A stretch of 64,000 nucleotides of DNA from NCBI GenBank assembly GCA_963813195.1, contig CAWEYC010000012.1, forward strand, positions 558,001 to 622,000, given 5' to 3'. Positions within the stretch are counted from its first letter, which is position 1, and each line of letters starts with the position of its first letter. Shown here in pieces: positions 47,423 to 55,241 of this stretch. The stretch is from Roseiarcus sp963813195. GTDB taxonomy: Bacteria > Pseudomonadota > Alphaproteobacteria > Rhizobiales > Beijerinckiaceae. A program made the translations under genes and the position numbers. A model generated the notes under the pieces. The model ran no database searches. It worked only from the letters and a program-made list of their open reading frames with translations, and was not told the origin of the DNA.

Positions 47423-48001
47423 ATGCTGGTTTTTGCAATCCTCTCTCACACCCCGTCCTGGGTCTGGGTTCTGCTCGCGTTTCTTGTCTATCGCGGCGTC
47501 ATCGCGATGCGGCCGCGCGACGTCTCCCCGAGCCGCAGCCTGATCATTCCCGTCATTTTCTTCTGCTGGGGAGGCGCTGGCCTGCTCGCCGCGACGGATA
47601 GCCTGGCGCTGAATGCCGAGCTGTTCCTGGGCGCGCTGCTGATCGGCCTGGCGATTGGACGGGCGCCGGCGTCGCTTTCGCCCGCGCCGCGCCTTTCGCG
47701 CGCGACGGGATTGCTGGCGATGCCGGGATCGCCGGTGACGCTGGTTCTCATCTGCGCCGCCTTCGCGGCGAAATATGCGGGCAACGTCGTCTTGGCGCTC
47801 ACTCCGGATGTGGTGGCCCACGCGGAATTGTCGAGCTTGATGGCCGCCGTGGGCGGCCTGTTTGCCGGCGTGTTTTGGGGCCGGACGCTTGGCCAGTTCC
47901 AACGCGCCTTGCAAGCCGGCGGACAGCCCTTCACGCTCGCGAATCTCACGGATTTGGTTTTGGCCCGCACCGGCAAAACCGCGCCCGGCGCCGTTTCGTA
48001 A
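47423..48001 (+). CDS. DUF6622-like integral membrane protein
   Basis: This protein of 192 residues has about six hydrophobic segments, including WVWVLLAFLVYRGVIAM at the start, SLIIPVIFFCWGGAGLL, AELFLGALLIGLAIG and LSSLMAAVGGLFAGVFWGRTL. The pattern SRSLIIPVIFFCWGGAGL and the overall layout match small membrane proteins grouped as DUF6622, whose role is unknown. A GGAG ribosome site lies about 10 bp before the ATG. It follows the hydrolase gene by 37 bp and may be in the same operon. Confidence 0.7.
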   Translation: MLVFAILSHTPSWVWVLLAFLVYRGVIAMRPRDVSPSRSLIIPVIFFCWGGAGLLAATDSLALNAELFLGALLIGLAIGRAPASLSPAPRLSRATGLLAMPGSPVTLVLICAAFAAKYAGNVVLALTPDVVAHAELSSLMAAVGGLFAGVFWGRTLGQFQRALQAGGQPFTLANLTDLVLARTGKTAPGAVS

Positions 48002-48054
48002 GAAGCCAGCCGCGACGCGACGGGCGGCATCGATAGCGTGATAAGGAATGGACA

Positions 48055-48693
48055 ATGGCCAGAGTGATCGCCGTCGCGCGCTTCGTCGCGCTCGAATTCG
48101 GCCCGCTCGCCGCGTTCTGGATCCTTTCGCTGACGCTCGGCGTCAAGGCGGCGATCGTCGGCTCGATAGCCGTCATCGTGGTCGACGCCATCTGGCGCAG
48201 CCTGCGGCGGTTTGCTTTCACCCGGCTCTATCTCCTGACCAGCGGCCTGACCTTGGTGTTCGGCGCGGTCGATCTCATGTCGGCCCAGCCTTTCATGCTC
48301 AAATACGAAGCGGCGATCACCAATGTCGCGACCGGCGTCGCCTTCGCCATCGGCGCTTTCGGGACGAAGCCTCTCATCCAAGAGGTCGCGGAGCAGAGGG
48401 CCGGCACGCCGTTCCCGGACGCGCCCGACGTCAGACGCTTCTTCCAGATCTTCACCCTTTTCTGGGCCGTCTATTTCTTCGCCAAGGCCTTGCTCTATTG
48501 CTGGCTGGCCTGGACCCTGCCGATCATGCAGGCGATGGCGTTGCGATCGATCCTCGGCGGCGTCAGCCTTGGCGTGATGATCGCGCTCAGCATGACGCAG
48601 GGGCGGCGGATGTTCTTTCTCTGCCGCTGGCTCGGCCTCCTCCCAGCCCCGGCGGGGAGCGAGCGGGGAAAGCCGCTCGTCGCGCCGCAGTGA
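48055..48693 (+). CDS. YciB/septation-protein-A-like inner membrane protein
   Basis: This protein of 212 residues has five or six membrane helices. Compared with YciB, the shared pattern includes a helix ending VVVDAIWRSLRRFAFTR, then the LVFGAVDLMSAQPFMLKYEA loop, a helix, and GTKPLIQEVAEQRAG. YciB-type proteins are linked to cell envelope upkeep and septation. A distant relation is likely; the assignment is by pattern only. The C-terminus is Pro/Gly-rich. The gene lies 53 bp after the DUF6622-like gene. Confidence 0.55.
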   Translation: MARVIAVARFVALEFGPLAAFWILSLTLGVKAAIVGSIAVIVVDAIWRSLRRFAFTRLYLLTSGLTLVFGAVDLMSAQPFMLKYEAAITNVATGVAFAIGAFGTKPLIQEVAEQRAGTPFPDAPDVRRFFQIFTLFWAVYFFAKALLYCWLAWTLPIMQAMALRSILGGVSLGVMIALSMTQGRRMFFLCRWLGLLPAPAGSERGKPLVAPQ

Positions 48694-48712
48694 CGAGAGG
48701 TCCGAGGCGGAT

Positions 48713-49264
48713 ATGACGATCAGTCCCAATGAAGCCGGCGCCATGCTCGCGGACGTCGAGGCGATCGTCGCGCGGGTCAAGCAGACACGCCTCTATCACC
48801 GAACCGGGCAGATCACGATCCTGTGGGGCGTGATCATCGCCGTGGGCCAACTCGTCAGCTTGGCGACGCCGCGCTGGGCGCTCTGGGAATGGCGCGTGGC
48901 GGACGCGATCGGCGTCGCCGCAACCGTCGTCCTCATCGCGCGCGCGCGCTCCTCGGCGGGAATGCAGGTCCCCCTGCGCTGGCTTGGGGCTTTCGCGCTC
49001 TTTTTCCTCTTCGGCTTCGTCTGGAGCGACCTGATCGGCCGATTCGGACAGCGCGAGCTCGATGCCTTCTGGCCGACCTTGTTCCTTTTTGGCTATGCGC
49101 TCGCCGGGCTGTGGTTCGGCGCCGCCTTCGCGGCGCTCGGCCTCGGCCTCAGCGCGCTCATTCTGGCGGGGTATTTCTGGTCGGGCGATTGGTTCGGCCT
49201 GTGGCTCGCCATCGTCAACGGTGGCGGATTCGTCCTGTGCGGACTGTGGATTCGGCGGGCTTGA
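48713..49264 (+). CDS. Small membrane protein of unknown function
   Basis: This protein of 183 residues has a soluble helical start (AGAMLADVEAIVARVKQTRLYH), then five hydrophobic segments (GQITILWGVIIAVGQLV; RVADAIGVAATVVLIAR; LRWLGAFALFFLFGFVW; TLFLFGYALAGLWFGAAF; ALGLGLSALILAGYF). No family is recognised. The stop is followed within 3 bp by the start of an HTH regulator. Membrane protein plus winged-helix pairs of this kind are common, the regulator often controlling the membrane partner. Confidence 0.65.
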   Translation: MTISPNEAGAMLADVEAIVARVKQTRLYHRTGQITILWGVIIAVGQLVSLATPRWALWEWRVADAIGVAATVVLIARARSSAGMQVPLRWLGAFALFFLFGFVWSDLIGRFGQRELDAFWPTLFLFGYALAGLWFGAAFAALGLGLSALILAGYFWSGDWFGLWLAIVNGGGFVLCGLWIRRA

Positions 49265-49267
49265 GCC

Positions 49268-49564
49268 GTGAACGCTGCCGACGAAACCATCCACCAACCC
49301 GTCCGCCTGCGCATCATGGCGGCGCTCACCGCGCTGCCCGCGAGCGACGAGGGGCTGGATTTCACGCGGCTCAAAGCGCTGACGGGGGCGACCGACGGTA
49401 ATCTCGGCGCCCATATCGATCATCTCGCCAGAGCCGGTTATGTCGAGGTGAGCAAGGCCTTCGTCGCGCGCCGACCGCGCACCACTGTCAAGACGAGCCC
49501 CGCCGGCCGCGCCGCTTTCGAACGGCACGTTGCGTTCCTGCGCGAGATCATCGCTCAGCGGTGA
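49268..49564 (+). CDS. Winged-helix transcriptional regulator (HTH_34 type)
   Basis: This protein of 98 residues is full length for small MarR/ArsR-like wHTH proteins of the PF13601 kind. It starts with HQPVRLRIMAALTALP, has the HTH FTRLKALTGATDGNLGAHID, and a wing with ARRPRTTVKTSPAGRAAFE. No ligand Cys is present, so metal sensing is unlikely. It follows the small membrane protein gene by 3 bp and probably regulates it or the local operon. Confidence 0.85.
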   Translation: MNAADETIHQPVRLRIMAALTALPASDEGLDFTRLKALTGATDGNLGAHIDHLARAGYVEVSKAFVARRPRTTVKTSPAGRAAFERHVAFLREIIAQR

Positions 49565-49696
49565 AGGGCGGCGCGCCGCGGCCCAAAACAATTTTCGGTC
49601 CGCCGACCTCGGAAAGCGTCGCGGATTCCTGGTATGACGCGATTGGTTCCGCGGGGCGGCCTCCGTCTCGCGGCGAATCGCTTGCGGGAGCTGCCG

Positions 49697-50899
49697 ATGT
49701 CCGAGGCCTTCATGAGCCACATGCGATCGATCCTGAGCGAGATCGACGCCGCCGGGCTGACCAAGCGCGAGCGGCTGATCGCCGGGCCGCAGGGCGGGCG
49801 CATCCGCATCGCCGGTCCGCAAGGCGAGCGCGAGATGGTCAATCTCTGCGCCAACAATTACCTCGGTCTCGCCCATCACCCCGAAATCATCGCGGCGGCC
49901 CGGCGCGCGCTCGACGAATTCGGCTTCGGCATGGCCTCGGTGCGCTTCATCTGCGGCGCGCAGACGCTGCATCGCGAACTCGAGGAGCGAATCGCCCGCC
50001 ACCTCGGCAAGGACGACGCCATCCTGTTCGCCGCCTGTTTCGACGCCAACGGCGGCGTCTTCGAGCCGCTGCTCGGGCCTGAGGACGCGATCATCTCCGA
50101 CAGCCTCAACCACGCCTCGATCATCGACGGCGTGCGCCTCAGCAAGGCGCGCCGCTATCGCTACGCCAATTCCGACATGAACGAACTCGAGGACCGGCTC
50201 AAGGAGGCCGACGCGGCGGGCGCGCGCTTCAAGCTGATCGCCACCGACGGCGTGTTCTCGATGGACGGCTACGTCGCCAATCTCAAGGATATCTGCGACC
50301 TCGCCGAGCGCTACGGCGCGCTGACGTTGGTCGACGATTGCCACGCGACTGGCCATCTCGGCGATAAGGGCCGCGGCACCCCGGCGCTGACCGGCGTCGG
50401 CGGCCGTGTCGACGTGGTGACCGGCACGTTCGGCAAGAGCCTGGGCGGCGCCATGGGCGGCTTCGTCGCCGCGGCGCAGCCGATCGTCGATCTCCTGCGC
50501 CAGCGCGCGCGCCCCTATCTCTTCTCCAACAGCCTCGCCCCCGCCGTGACGGGCGGCTCGCTGAAGGCGCTCGAAATCGCCACGGCGGCGGACGACCGGC
50601 GCGCGCTGCTGCAGCGGCACGCCAGGCGTTTCCGCGACGGGCTGGCCAAGGCGGGCTTCGCGCTGCTGCCGGGGACGACGCCGATCATTCCCGTCATGCT
50701 GCACGACGCGCGCCGCGCCCAGGAGATGGCCGCCGCGCTCGACGCGCGCGGCGTGTTCGTCGCCGGCTTTTTCTTTCCCGTCGTGCCGCAGGGGGCGGCG
50801 CGCATCCGCACGCAATTGTCCGCCGCGCTGAGCGAGGCCGACGTCGAGTTCGCGATTGGAGCGTTCGAGGACGCCGGCCGCGCCATCGGCGTGATCTGA
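49697..50899 (+). CDS. kbl: 2-amino-3-ketobutyrate CoA ligase (glycine C-acetyltransferase)
   Basis: This PLP enzyme of 400 residues turns 2-amino-3-ketobutyrate plus CoA into glycine and acetyl-CoA, the second step of threonine breakdown. It shows the alpha-oxoamine synthase pattern: VNLCANNYLGLAHHP, FGMASVRFICG, HASIIDGVRLSKA, GVFSMDGYVANL, DDCHATGHLG and the PLP Lys in TGTFGKSLGGAMGG. The ATG at 49697 has a GGGAG ribosome site and gives the usual length of about 398; the frame is open further upstream but without homology. It forms an operon with tdh, 18 bp downstream. Confidence 0.96.
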   Translation: MSEAFMSHMRSILSEIDAAGLTKRERLIAGPQGGRIRIAGPQGEREMVNLCANNYLGLAHHPEIIAAARRALDEFGFGMASVRFICGAQTLHRELEERIARHLGKDDAILFAACFDANGGVFEPLLGPEDAIISDSLNHASIIDGVRLSKARRYRYANSDMNELEDRLKEADAAGARFKLIATDGVFSMDGYVANLKDICDLAERYGALTLVDDCHATGHLGDKGRGTPALTGVGGRVDVVTGTFGKSLGGAMGGFVAAAQPIVDLLRQRARPYLFSNSLAPAVTGGSLKALEIATAADDRRALLQRHARRFRDGLAKAGFALLPGTTPIIPVMLHDARRAQEMAAALDARGVFVAGFFFPVVPQGAARIRTQLSAALSEADVEFAIGAFEDAGRAIGVI

Positions 50900-50917
50900 A
50901 CATTGGGAGACGTCGCG

Positions 50918-51958
50918 ATGAAAGCCCTGATCAAAGAGAAAGCTGAGCCCGGCCTGTGGCTCGCCGAACAGCCGACGCCGCCGATCGGGCCGGACGACGT
51001 GCTGGTCAAGGTCCACAAGACCGGCATCTGCGGCACCGACATTCATATCTTCAACTGGGACGAATGGGCGCAGAAGACGATCCCGGTGCCGATGATCGTC
51101 GGCCACGAATATTCCGGCGAGATCGCCGAGCTCGGCGCCAATGTGCGCAATCTCGCGATCGGCCAGCGGGTCTCCGGCGAAGGCCACGTCATCGGCATGA
51201 ACAGCCGCGCCGCGCGTGGCGGGCGCTACCACATGGACCCGGAGACGCGCGGCATCGGCGTCAACATTCCCGGCGCCTTCGCCGAATACGTGCGCATTCC
51301 CGCCTTCAACATCGTGCCGCTGCCCGACGACATCGACGACGAGCTCGGCGCCATTCTCGATCCCCTGGGCAACGCCGTCCACACCGCGCTCGCCTTCGAT
51401 CTCGTCGGCGAGGACGTGCTGATCGCCGGCGCCGGGCCGATCGGCATCATGGCCGGCGCCGTCGCCCGCCACGTCGGGGCGCGCCACATCGTCATCACCG
51501 ACGTCAATCCGACCCGCCTCGCGCTCGCCGCCGAGGTCGCCGACGTCGTTCCCGTCGACGTCTCCAAGGAGGATCTCGGCGAGGTCATGGCGCGGCTCGG
51601 CATGCGGGAAGGCTTCGACATCGGGCTCGAAATGAGCGGCGCGCCGGCCGCCTTCGAGCAGATGGTCGACCACCTCGTCATGGGCGGCCATATCGCCATC
51701 CTCGGCATCCCCGCCAAGCCGGCGCCGGTCGACTGGACCAAGATCGTCTTCAAACTGCTGACCATCAAGGGCATCTACGGCCGGCAGATGTTCGAGACCT
51801 GGCACAAGATGATCGCGATGCTGCAGAGCGGGCTCGATGTGCGCAAGGTCATCACCCATCGCCTGCCGGCCAGCGACTTCGCCGAAGGCTTCGAGATCAT
51901 GCGCAGCGGCCGCTCCGGCAAGATCGTCTTGGATTGGGCGGGCGCCGACGCGCCCTGA
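50918..51958 (+). CDS. tdh: L-threonine 3-dehydrogenase, structural-zinc cysteines absent
   Basis: This medium-chain alcohol dehydrogenase of 346 residues oxidises threonine to 2-amino-3-ketobutyrate with NAD, feeding Kbl. The catalytic zinc site is kept (KTGICGTDIHIFNWDEW; GHEYSG; the Asp/Glu region) and the Rossmann motif GAGPIGIMAG is present. In most Tdh proteins four Cys of the structural zinc lobe follow GEGH; here the segment reads GHVIGMNSRAARGGRYHMD with none of them. The lobe itself remains in length. The start at 50918 is chosen for MKALIKEKAEPG, the family N-terminus. Confidence 0.95.
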   Translation: MKALIKEKAEPGLWLAEQPTPPIGPDDVLVKVHKTGICGTDIHIFNWDEWAQKTIPVPMIVGHEYSGEIAELGANVRNLAIGQRVSGEGHVIGMNSRAARGGRYHMDPETRGIGVNIPGAFAEYVRIPAFNIVPLPDDIDDELGAILDPLGNAVHTALAFDLVGEDVLIAGAGPIGIMAGAVARHVGARHIVITDVNPTRLALAAEVADVVPVDVSKEDLGEVMARLGMREGFDIGLEMSGAPAAFEQMVDHLVMGGHIAILGIPAKPAPVDWTKIVFKLLTIKGIYGRQMFETWHKMIAMLQSGLDVRKVITHRLPASDFAEGFEIMRSGRSGKIVLDWAGADAP

Positions 51959-52003
51959 GGGCGGCGCTCCGCAAGCCCGCGCCGTCGCCCGCCAAGCGGG
52001 CCG

Positions 52004-52021
52004 ATTACCCGTATGGGTAAT
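52004..52021. promoter_or_regulatory. 18-bp palindrome ATTACCC-N4-GGGTAAT, copy 1
   Basis: ATTACCCGTATGGGTAAT, perfect 7-bp arms around GTAT. It lies 237 bp upstream of the glycosyltransferase gene at 52258, in a 299-bp gap after tdh that otherwise shows nothing. A second copy with the same arms lies at 61633-61650 upstream of another glycan gene. This suggests a shared transcription factor site. Confidence 0.6.
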
Positions 52022-52257
52022 GTGTTAGCCCCAACGTCAAGCTAGCGTTTCCGAGCGCCGCCGGTCGAAGCCGGCGGGCGGATCGGTCTCGTTGGCGATG
52101 GTCTCCACGCGTAAGTCAGGGTCATGAGCGGCCCCGTGGCCTCATTGGGCGCGGCGGGGGCGGGCGCCGCGCTTGCGCGTCGTGCAGGCGCGCATCGGCC
52201 GGAGGGGGGCCGGCCGCGCTCGCTCCTTGCTCCGACGGACTTGCGGGAGGCGGCGCC

Positions 52258-53307
52258 ATGCGCGTCTCCGTAGTCCTGCCGGTGCGCAACGGCGGCGCTT
52301 TTCTCGCGCCGGCCGTGGCGAGCATTCTCACGCAAAGCCTCGGCGATCTCGAACTCCTCGTCGTCGACGACGGCTCCAGCGACGGCGCGGTCGCCGCGCT
52401 CGGCGCGCGGGACGATCGGCTGCGCGTGTTGAAGAACCCCGGCGCCGGCCTGGTGGCGGCGCTCAACTTCGGGCTTGGCGAGGCGCGCTCCACCCTCGTC
52501 GCCCGCATGGACAGCGACGACATCGCGCTGCCCGAGCGGCTGGCGCGCTAGGTCGCGTTTCTCGAATCCGAGCCGAACGTCGCGGTCGTCGGCTCGCAGG
52601 TCGCCTTCATCGATGCGTCGGACCGGCTGACCGGCGAGCGCACCCATTTTCCGACCGAGCCCGAGGCGGTCGCGGCGGCGCTGCTGAAGCGCGGCTGCGT
52701 GCTGAAGCATCCGAGCGTCGTCGCGCGTCGGGACGCGCTGCTGGGCGCCGGCGGCTATCGCGCCGCTTTCGCCAAGGCGGAGGATTACGATCTGTGGCTG
52801 CGCCTGGCGGAGACCTCGCGCCTCGCCAATCTGCCCGACGTTCTCCTGAACTACCGCGTCCACCCCGATCAGGTCTCGTTTGGGGTCAACCTCGGCCAGC
52901 GCCTGTCGCACGATTTCGCCGTGCTGGCGGCGCGCGACCGGCGCGCCGGCCGCCCCGATCCGTTCGACGGCGTCGGCGCGCCCATCGCCTTCGACAGCGT
53001 CGACCCCGCCATCGCCTTCCTGCCGCCGTCGATCGCCTCGATCGCCAGCGCCTATCGGGCTCTCGCCTATTTCGAAGCGATGACGGGGGAAGCGCCCAGC
53101 CTCGCCGCGCTCGCCGATGTGGTGGCCAACGCCCGGCGGGGCTACCTCGGCGACGGCCGGCGCTACCGCGCGCTGTCGCTGGTGCGCTGCGCCCGCCTCG
53201 CCTTCCGCCGCGGCCACTGGCGCCTCGCCGCCGAAGCCGCGCATCTGGCGCTGCGGCTGGCGCCGAGCCGGGCGGCGAAGTGGCTGATCGGCGCGCGCGC
53301 GCCATAA
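52258..53307 (+). pseudogene. Family 2 glycosyltransferase with internal amber stop
   Basis: The frame of 349 codons from MRVSVVLPVRNGGAFLAPAV to KWLIGARAP is typical GT2: VVDDGSSDGAVAAL, the DxD-type ARMDSDDIALPERLA, and later GGYRAAFAKAEDYDLWLRLA with YRVHPDQVS. It contains one TAG at 52549-52551, right after PERLAR, where relatives have Gln or a similar residue; CAG to TAG would explain it. Both sides are in the same frame. The protein would be cut at 97 residues and lose the acceptor part. It may be a real nonsense mutation or one wrong base. Confidence 0.82.
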
Positions 53308-53402
53308 AGCGCGTTGTTCCGAGATCGAATTAACCCTCCGCCGTCATGGCGAGTTCGGACCGCCCTTTCAAGGCGATCTCGCTGAACGAAACCGGGCACG
53401 CG

Positions 53403-53620
53403 CCCCCTTCTCCCCTTGCGGGAGAAGGTGTCGCGCCGAAGGCGTGACGGATGAGGGGTGGCGCCGGCCTCACCGCCGCGCTGCGGTGAGAGCGGCGACG
53501 CCCGTCGGCGCCATGAAGCCGGCGCCTTGCGGCGCCGACCCCTCATCCGTCGGGCTGCGCCCGACACCTCTCAGCGAACGATACGTTCGCCTGACACCCC
53601 GCAAGGGGGGGAAGGGGGCC
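53403..53620. repeat. Long imperfect inverted repeat of intergenic palindrome type
   Basis: The left arm starts CCCCCTTCTCCCCTTGCGGG at 53403 and ends GATGAGGGGTG near 53460. The right arm starts ACCCCTCATCCGTCGG near 53538 and ends CCCGCAAGGGGGGGAAGGGG near 53617. Arms of this kind are common between genes in rhizobia and relatives. In RNA they would form a long hairpin. The 943-bp region 53308-54250 holds no convincing gene, only this repeat and the two below. Confidence 0.75.
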
Positions 53621-53802
53621 CCGCTTTCCGGCGCGAGGGCCTGATTTCAACCGCTTGCGAGGCGATTTTCCGCCGCGCCGCCGTGCGCCGTCCCGTCTCC
53701 CCGCATAGCCCGTCGGAAGACGGGCGTCCCGACGAGCGCCCTATCCCAGGAGAAGGCCGGGATGGGCCAGGCGACAAGCCGCAACGGCGCGGCCAATCGC
53801 CA

Positions 53803-53852
53803 AGCCCCTCACCCCTGCCCTCTCCCCGTAAACGGGGCGAGGGGGCCGCTTA
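53803..53852. repeat. Short intergenic palindrome (CCCCTCACCCC...CTCTCCCCG type)
   Basis: CCCTCACCCCTGCCCTCTCC followed by the hairpin CCCCGTAAACGGGG and GAGGGGGCC. This is the widespread alphaproteobacterial intergenic repeat form. It stands between the long inverted repeat and the phased CAAG repeat. Confidence 0.65.
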
Positions 53853-53875
53853 CGCCTGGATGCAAAACGCTCCAG

Positions 53876-54030
53876 CAAGCCGCCGAGGTTTCCCAAGCCT
53901 TTGCCAAGCCGCAGCCAAGCCTTTCCAAATTTGCGGCCCGCCTTGCCAAGCTTTTCCAAGGATTTCGTTGGCCGTTTTGGGTGATATCAAAGGCTTGCAA
54001 GCGGAAAAAGGAAATTTCACCGTCCTGCAA
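53876..54030 (+). repeat. Phased CAAG-array repeat with palindromic core, copy 2
   Basis: CAAG or CAAA occurs at 53876, 53894, 53905, 53916, 53926, 53947 and 53957, mostly 10-11 bp (or twice that) apart. The core CCAAGGATTTCGTTGGCC follows, then the perfect palindrome GCTTGCAAGC at 53993-54002 and an A-rich stretch. Copy 1 at 15905-16062 has the same order on the other strand. The two palindromes differ by one symmetric change on each side (C to T and G to A), so symmetry is kept. No coding sense is evident. Confidence 0.72.
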
Positions 54031-54250
54031 ATCCTTGCGGTCCTCATCCCGCCCGACGGCGAGGCGGGCAGGGCGAAGAGCGATCTTGGCAGGTTAGCAC
54101 GGTTTCTGATTGTCGGAAATGGAAAAGTTCGAGGGTCGAAATGGAGCTCCGATTTCACCGCCCCGCGCGGCGAACGGGACTCGCATATCGGATATCTTCG
54201 CGACCAGCGGCGCAGAAGGGAGTTGCTGTCGCGCGGGCTCCGTTTGGGGG

Positions 54251-55036
54251 TTAAGCAAGCTGTCGGGGTATCGGACTGCAATCAACCGCTGATACGGGAC
54301 ATTCACGGGAATATCCAAAAGTAGTGAAATCTCTCTCGTACTTTTCCCGTATGAGCGAGAGATTACGGTCCGTAAGATACTCACTGTAGTTCTTAACCCC
54401 GGTCCTATGTGGGTCAAATCGTACCAAATATTGCGCAATGTCGATGCCAATTAACCGACCTACCTGCGTGATATCGCTGTCGAATGTTTCAAAGTGGCCT
54501 GTAAAGTCAAAATCGATCAGTTCGTGAAATGTTTGATAATATTGAATGGCGTAGTGTAAGTCCATCTCTTCTGCCGGCTCGCTCACAACGAAATCGACAA
54601 ATTCGTCAAACGACACATCCGCGCCAGACTTTCCTAACCTCTCCATCATCCGTTCTTTGAAGTGGTCTTCCGCGCGCACCTTGTTCAAGTATGCTGAAAT
54701 CAGGCGGTCAAATGGATTACGTACAAAGCAAAATTTTACAAACGCCCGATCCGACACGAGTTTCTCAAAAGATGTCACTTGCAACGGAGTCAGAAGAGGC
54801 GATAAGGCTCGATCGTGTACCTCCCACGTTGGGTCGTGCAGAAACGCAGCGTCACCCCATTCGAGTCGCTGCAACGTCATTAATAAGGATGAAGAAGCTA
54901 CTTTTGGCGTCGATATATAGATGTATCGATGATTTAGCGAGATATGCGTCATGCTAATTAACGGCGCCAATTTGTGGTTCGCTAATAAGTCTCCCCGCAT
55001 CGTCTTGAGCCGCCCGCGCTGACCAAAATAATCCAT
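54251..55036 (-). CDS. Sulfotransferase family 2 protein (carbohydrate sulfotransferase-like)
   Basis: This protein of 261 residues shows both PAPS-binding signatures: STPKVASSSLLMTLQR (5'-phosphosulfate loop) and FCFVRNPFDRLISAYLNKV (3'-phosphate site). It should transfer sulfate from PAPS to a sugar or similar acceptor. The codon use is clearly more AT-rich than that of kbl-tdh, which suggests transfer from elsewhere. It is the last gene of a minus-strand row of glycan genes. A start at the Met of MRGDLLANH (55000) is also possible. Confidence 0.88.
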   Translation of the reverse strand: MDYFGQRGRLKTMRGDLLANHKLAPLISMTHISLNHRYIYISTPKVASSSLLMTLQRLEWGDAAFLHDPTWEVHDRALSPLLTPLQVTSFEKLVSDRAFVKFCFVRNPFDRLISAYLNKVRAEDHFKERMMERLGKSGADVSFDEFVDFVVSEPAEEMDLHYAIQYYQTFHELIDFDFTGHFETFDSDITQVGRLIGIDIAQYLVRFDPHRTGVKNYSEYLTDRNLSLIREKYERDFTTFGYSRECPVSAVDCSPIPRQLA

Positions 55037-55241
55037 CAGTATTCCGTAAAAATGTACAAATATCCGCTCTGGTGCCGCTGCCTAGCATATAAGCCGCAGT
55101 CAGGCGCGAGCCATTCAAAACCGGGTGATCGCGTGCCCATTCCACCGCTTAGGCGCAATGACGGGGCGACAGCGTCCGCGGGGGGTGGCCTTGCGCTCAT
55201 AAGCACTGAGGCCCCGTCGATCAGTTGCGCTCAAATGCGCC

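Noticed and set aside
48587..51859. Open frame of 1090 codons on the minus strand across several genes
   Set aside because: It lies opposite the YciB-like, membrane, HTH, kbl and tdh genes, all of which have clear homology. Its translation is Asp/Arg/Gly-rich without any domain, a common antisense artefact in high-GC DNA.
52549..52551. TAG read as pyrrolysine or by suppression in the glycosyltransferase
   Set aside because: No pyrrolysine genes are seen in the window and alphaproteobacterial glycosyltransferases do not use it; a single C to T change is simpler.
53458..54324. Plus-strand frame of 288 codons over the intergenic repeats
   Set aside because: It runs through palindromic repeats and the phased CAAG repeat and has repeat-derived composition; no domain is visible.
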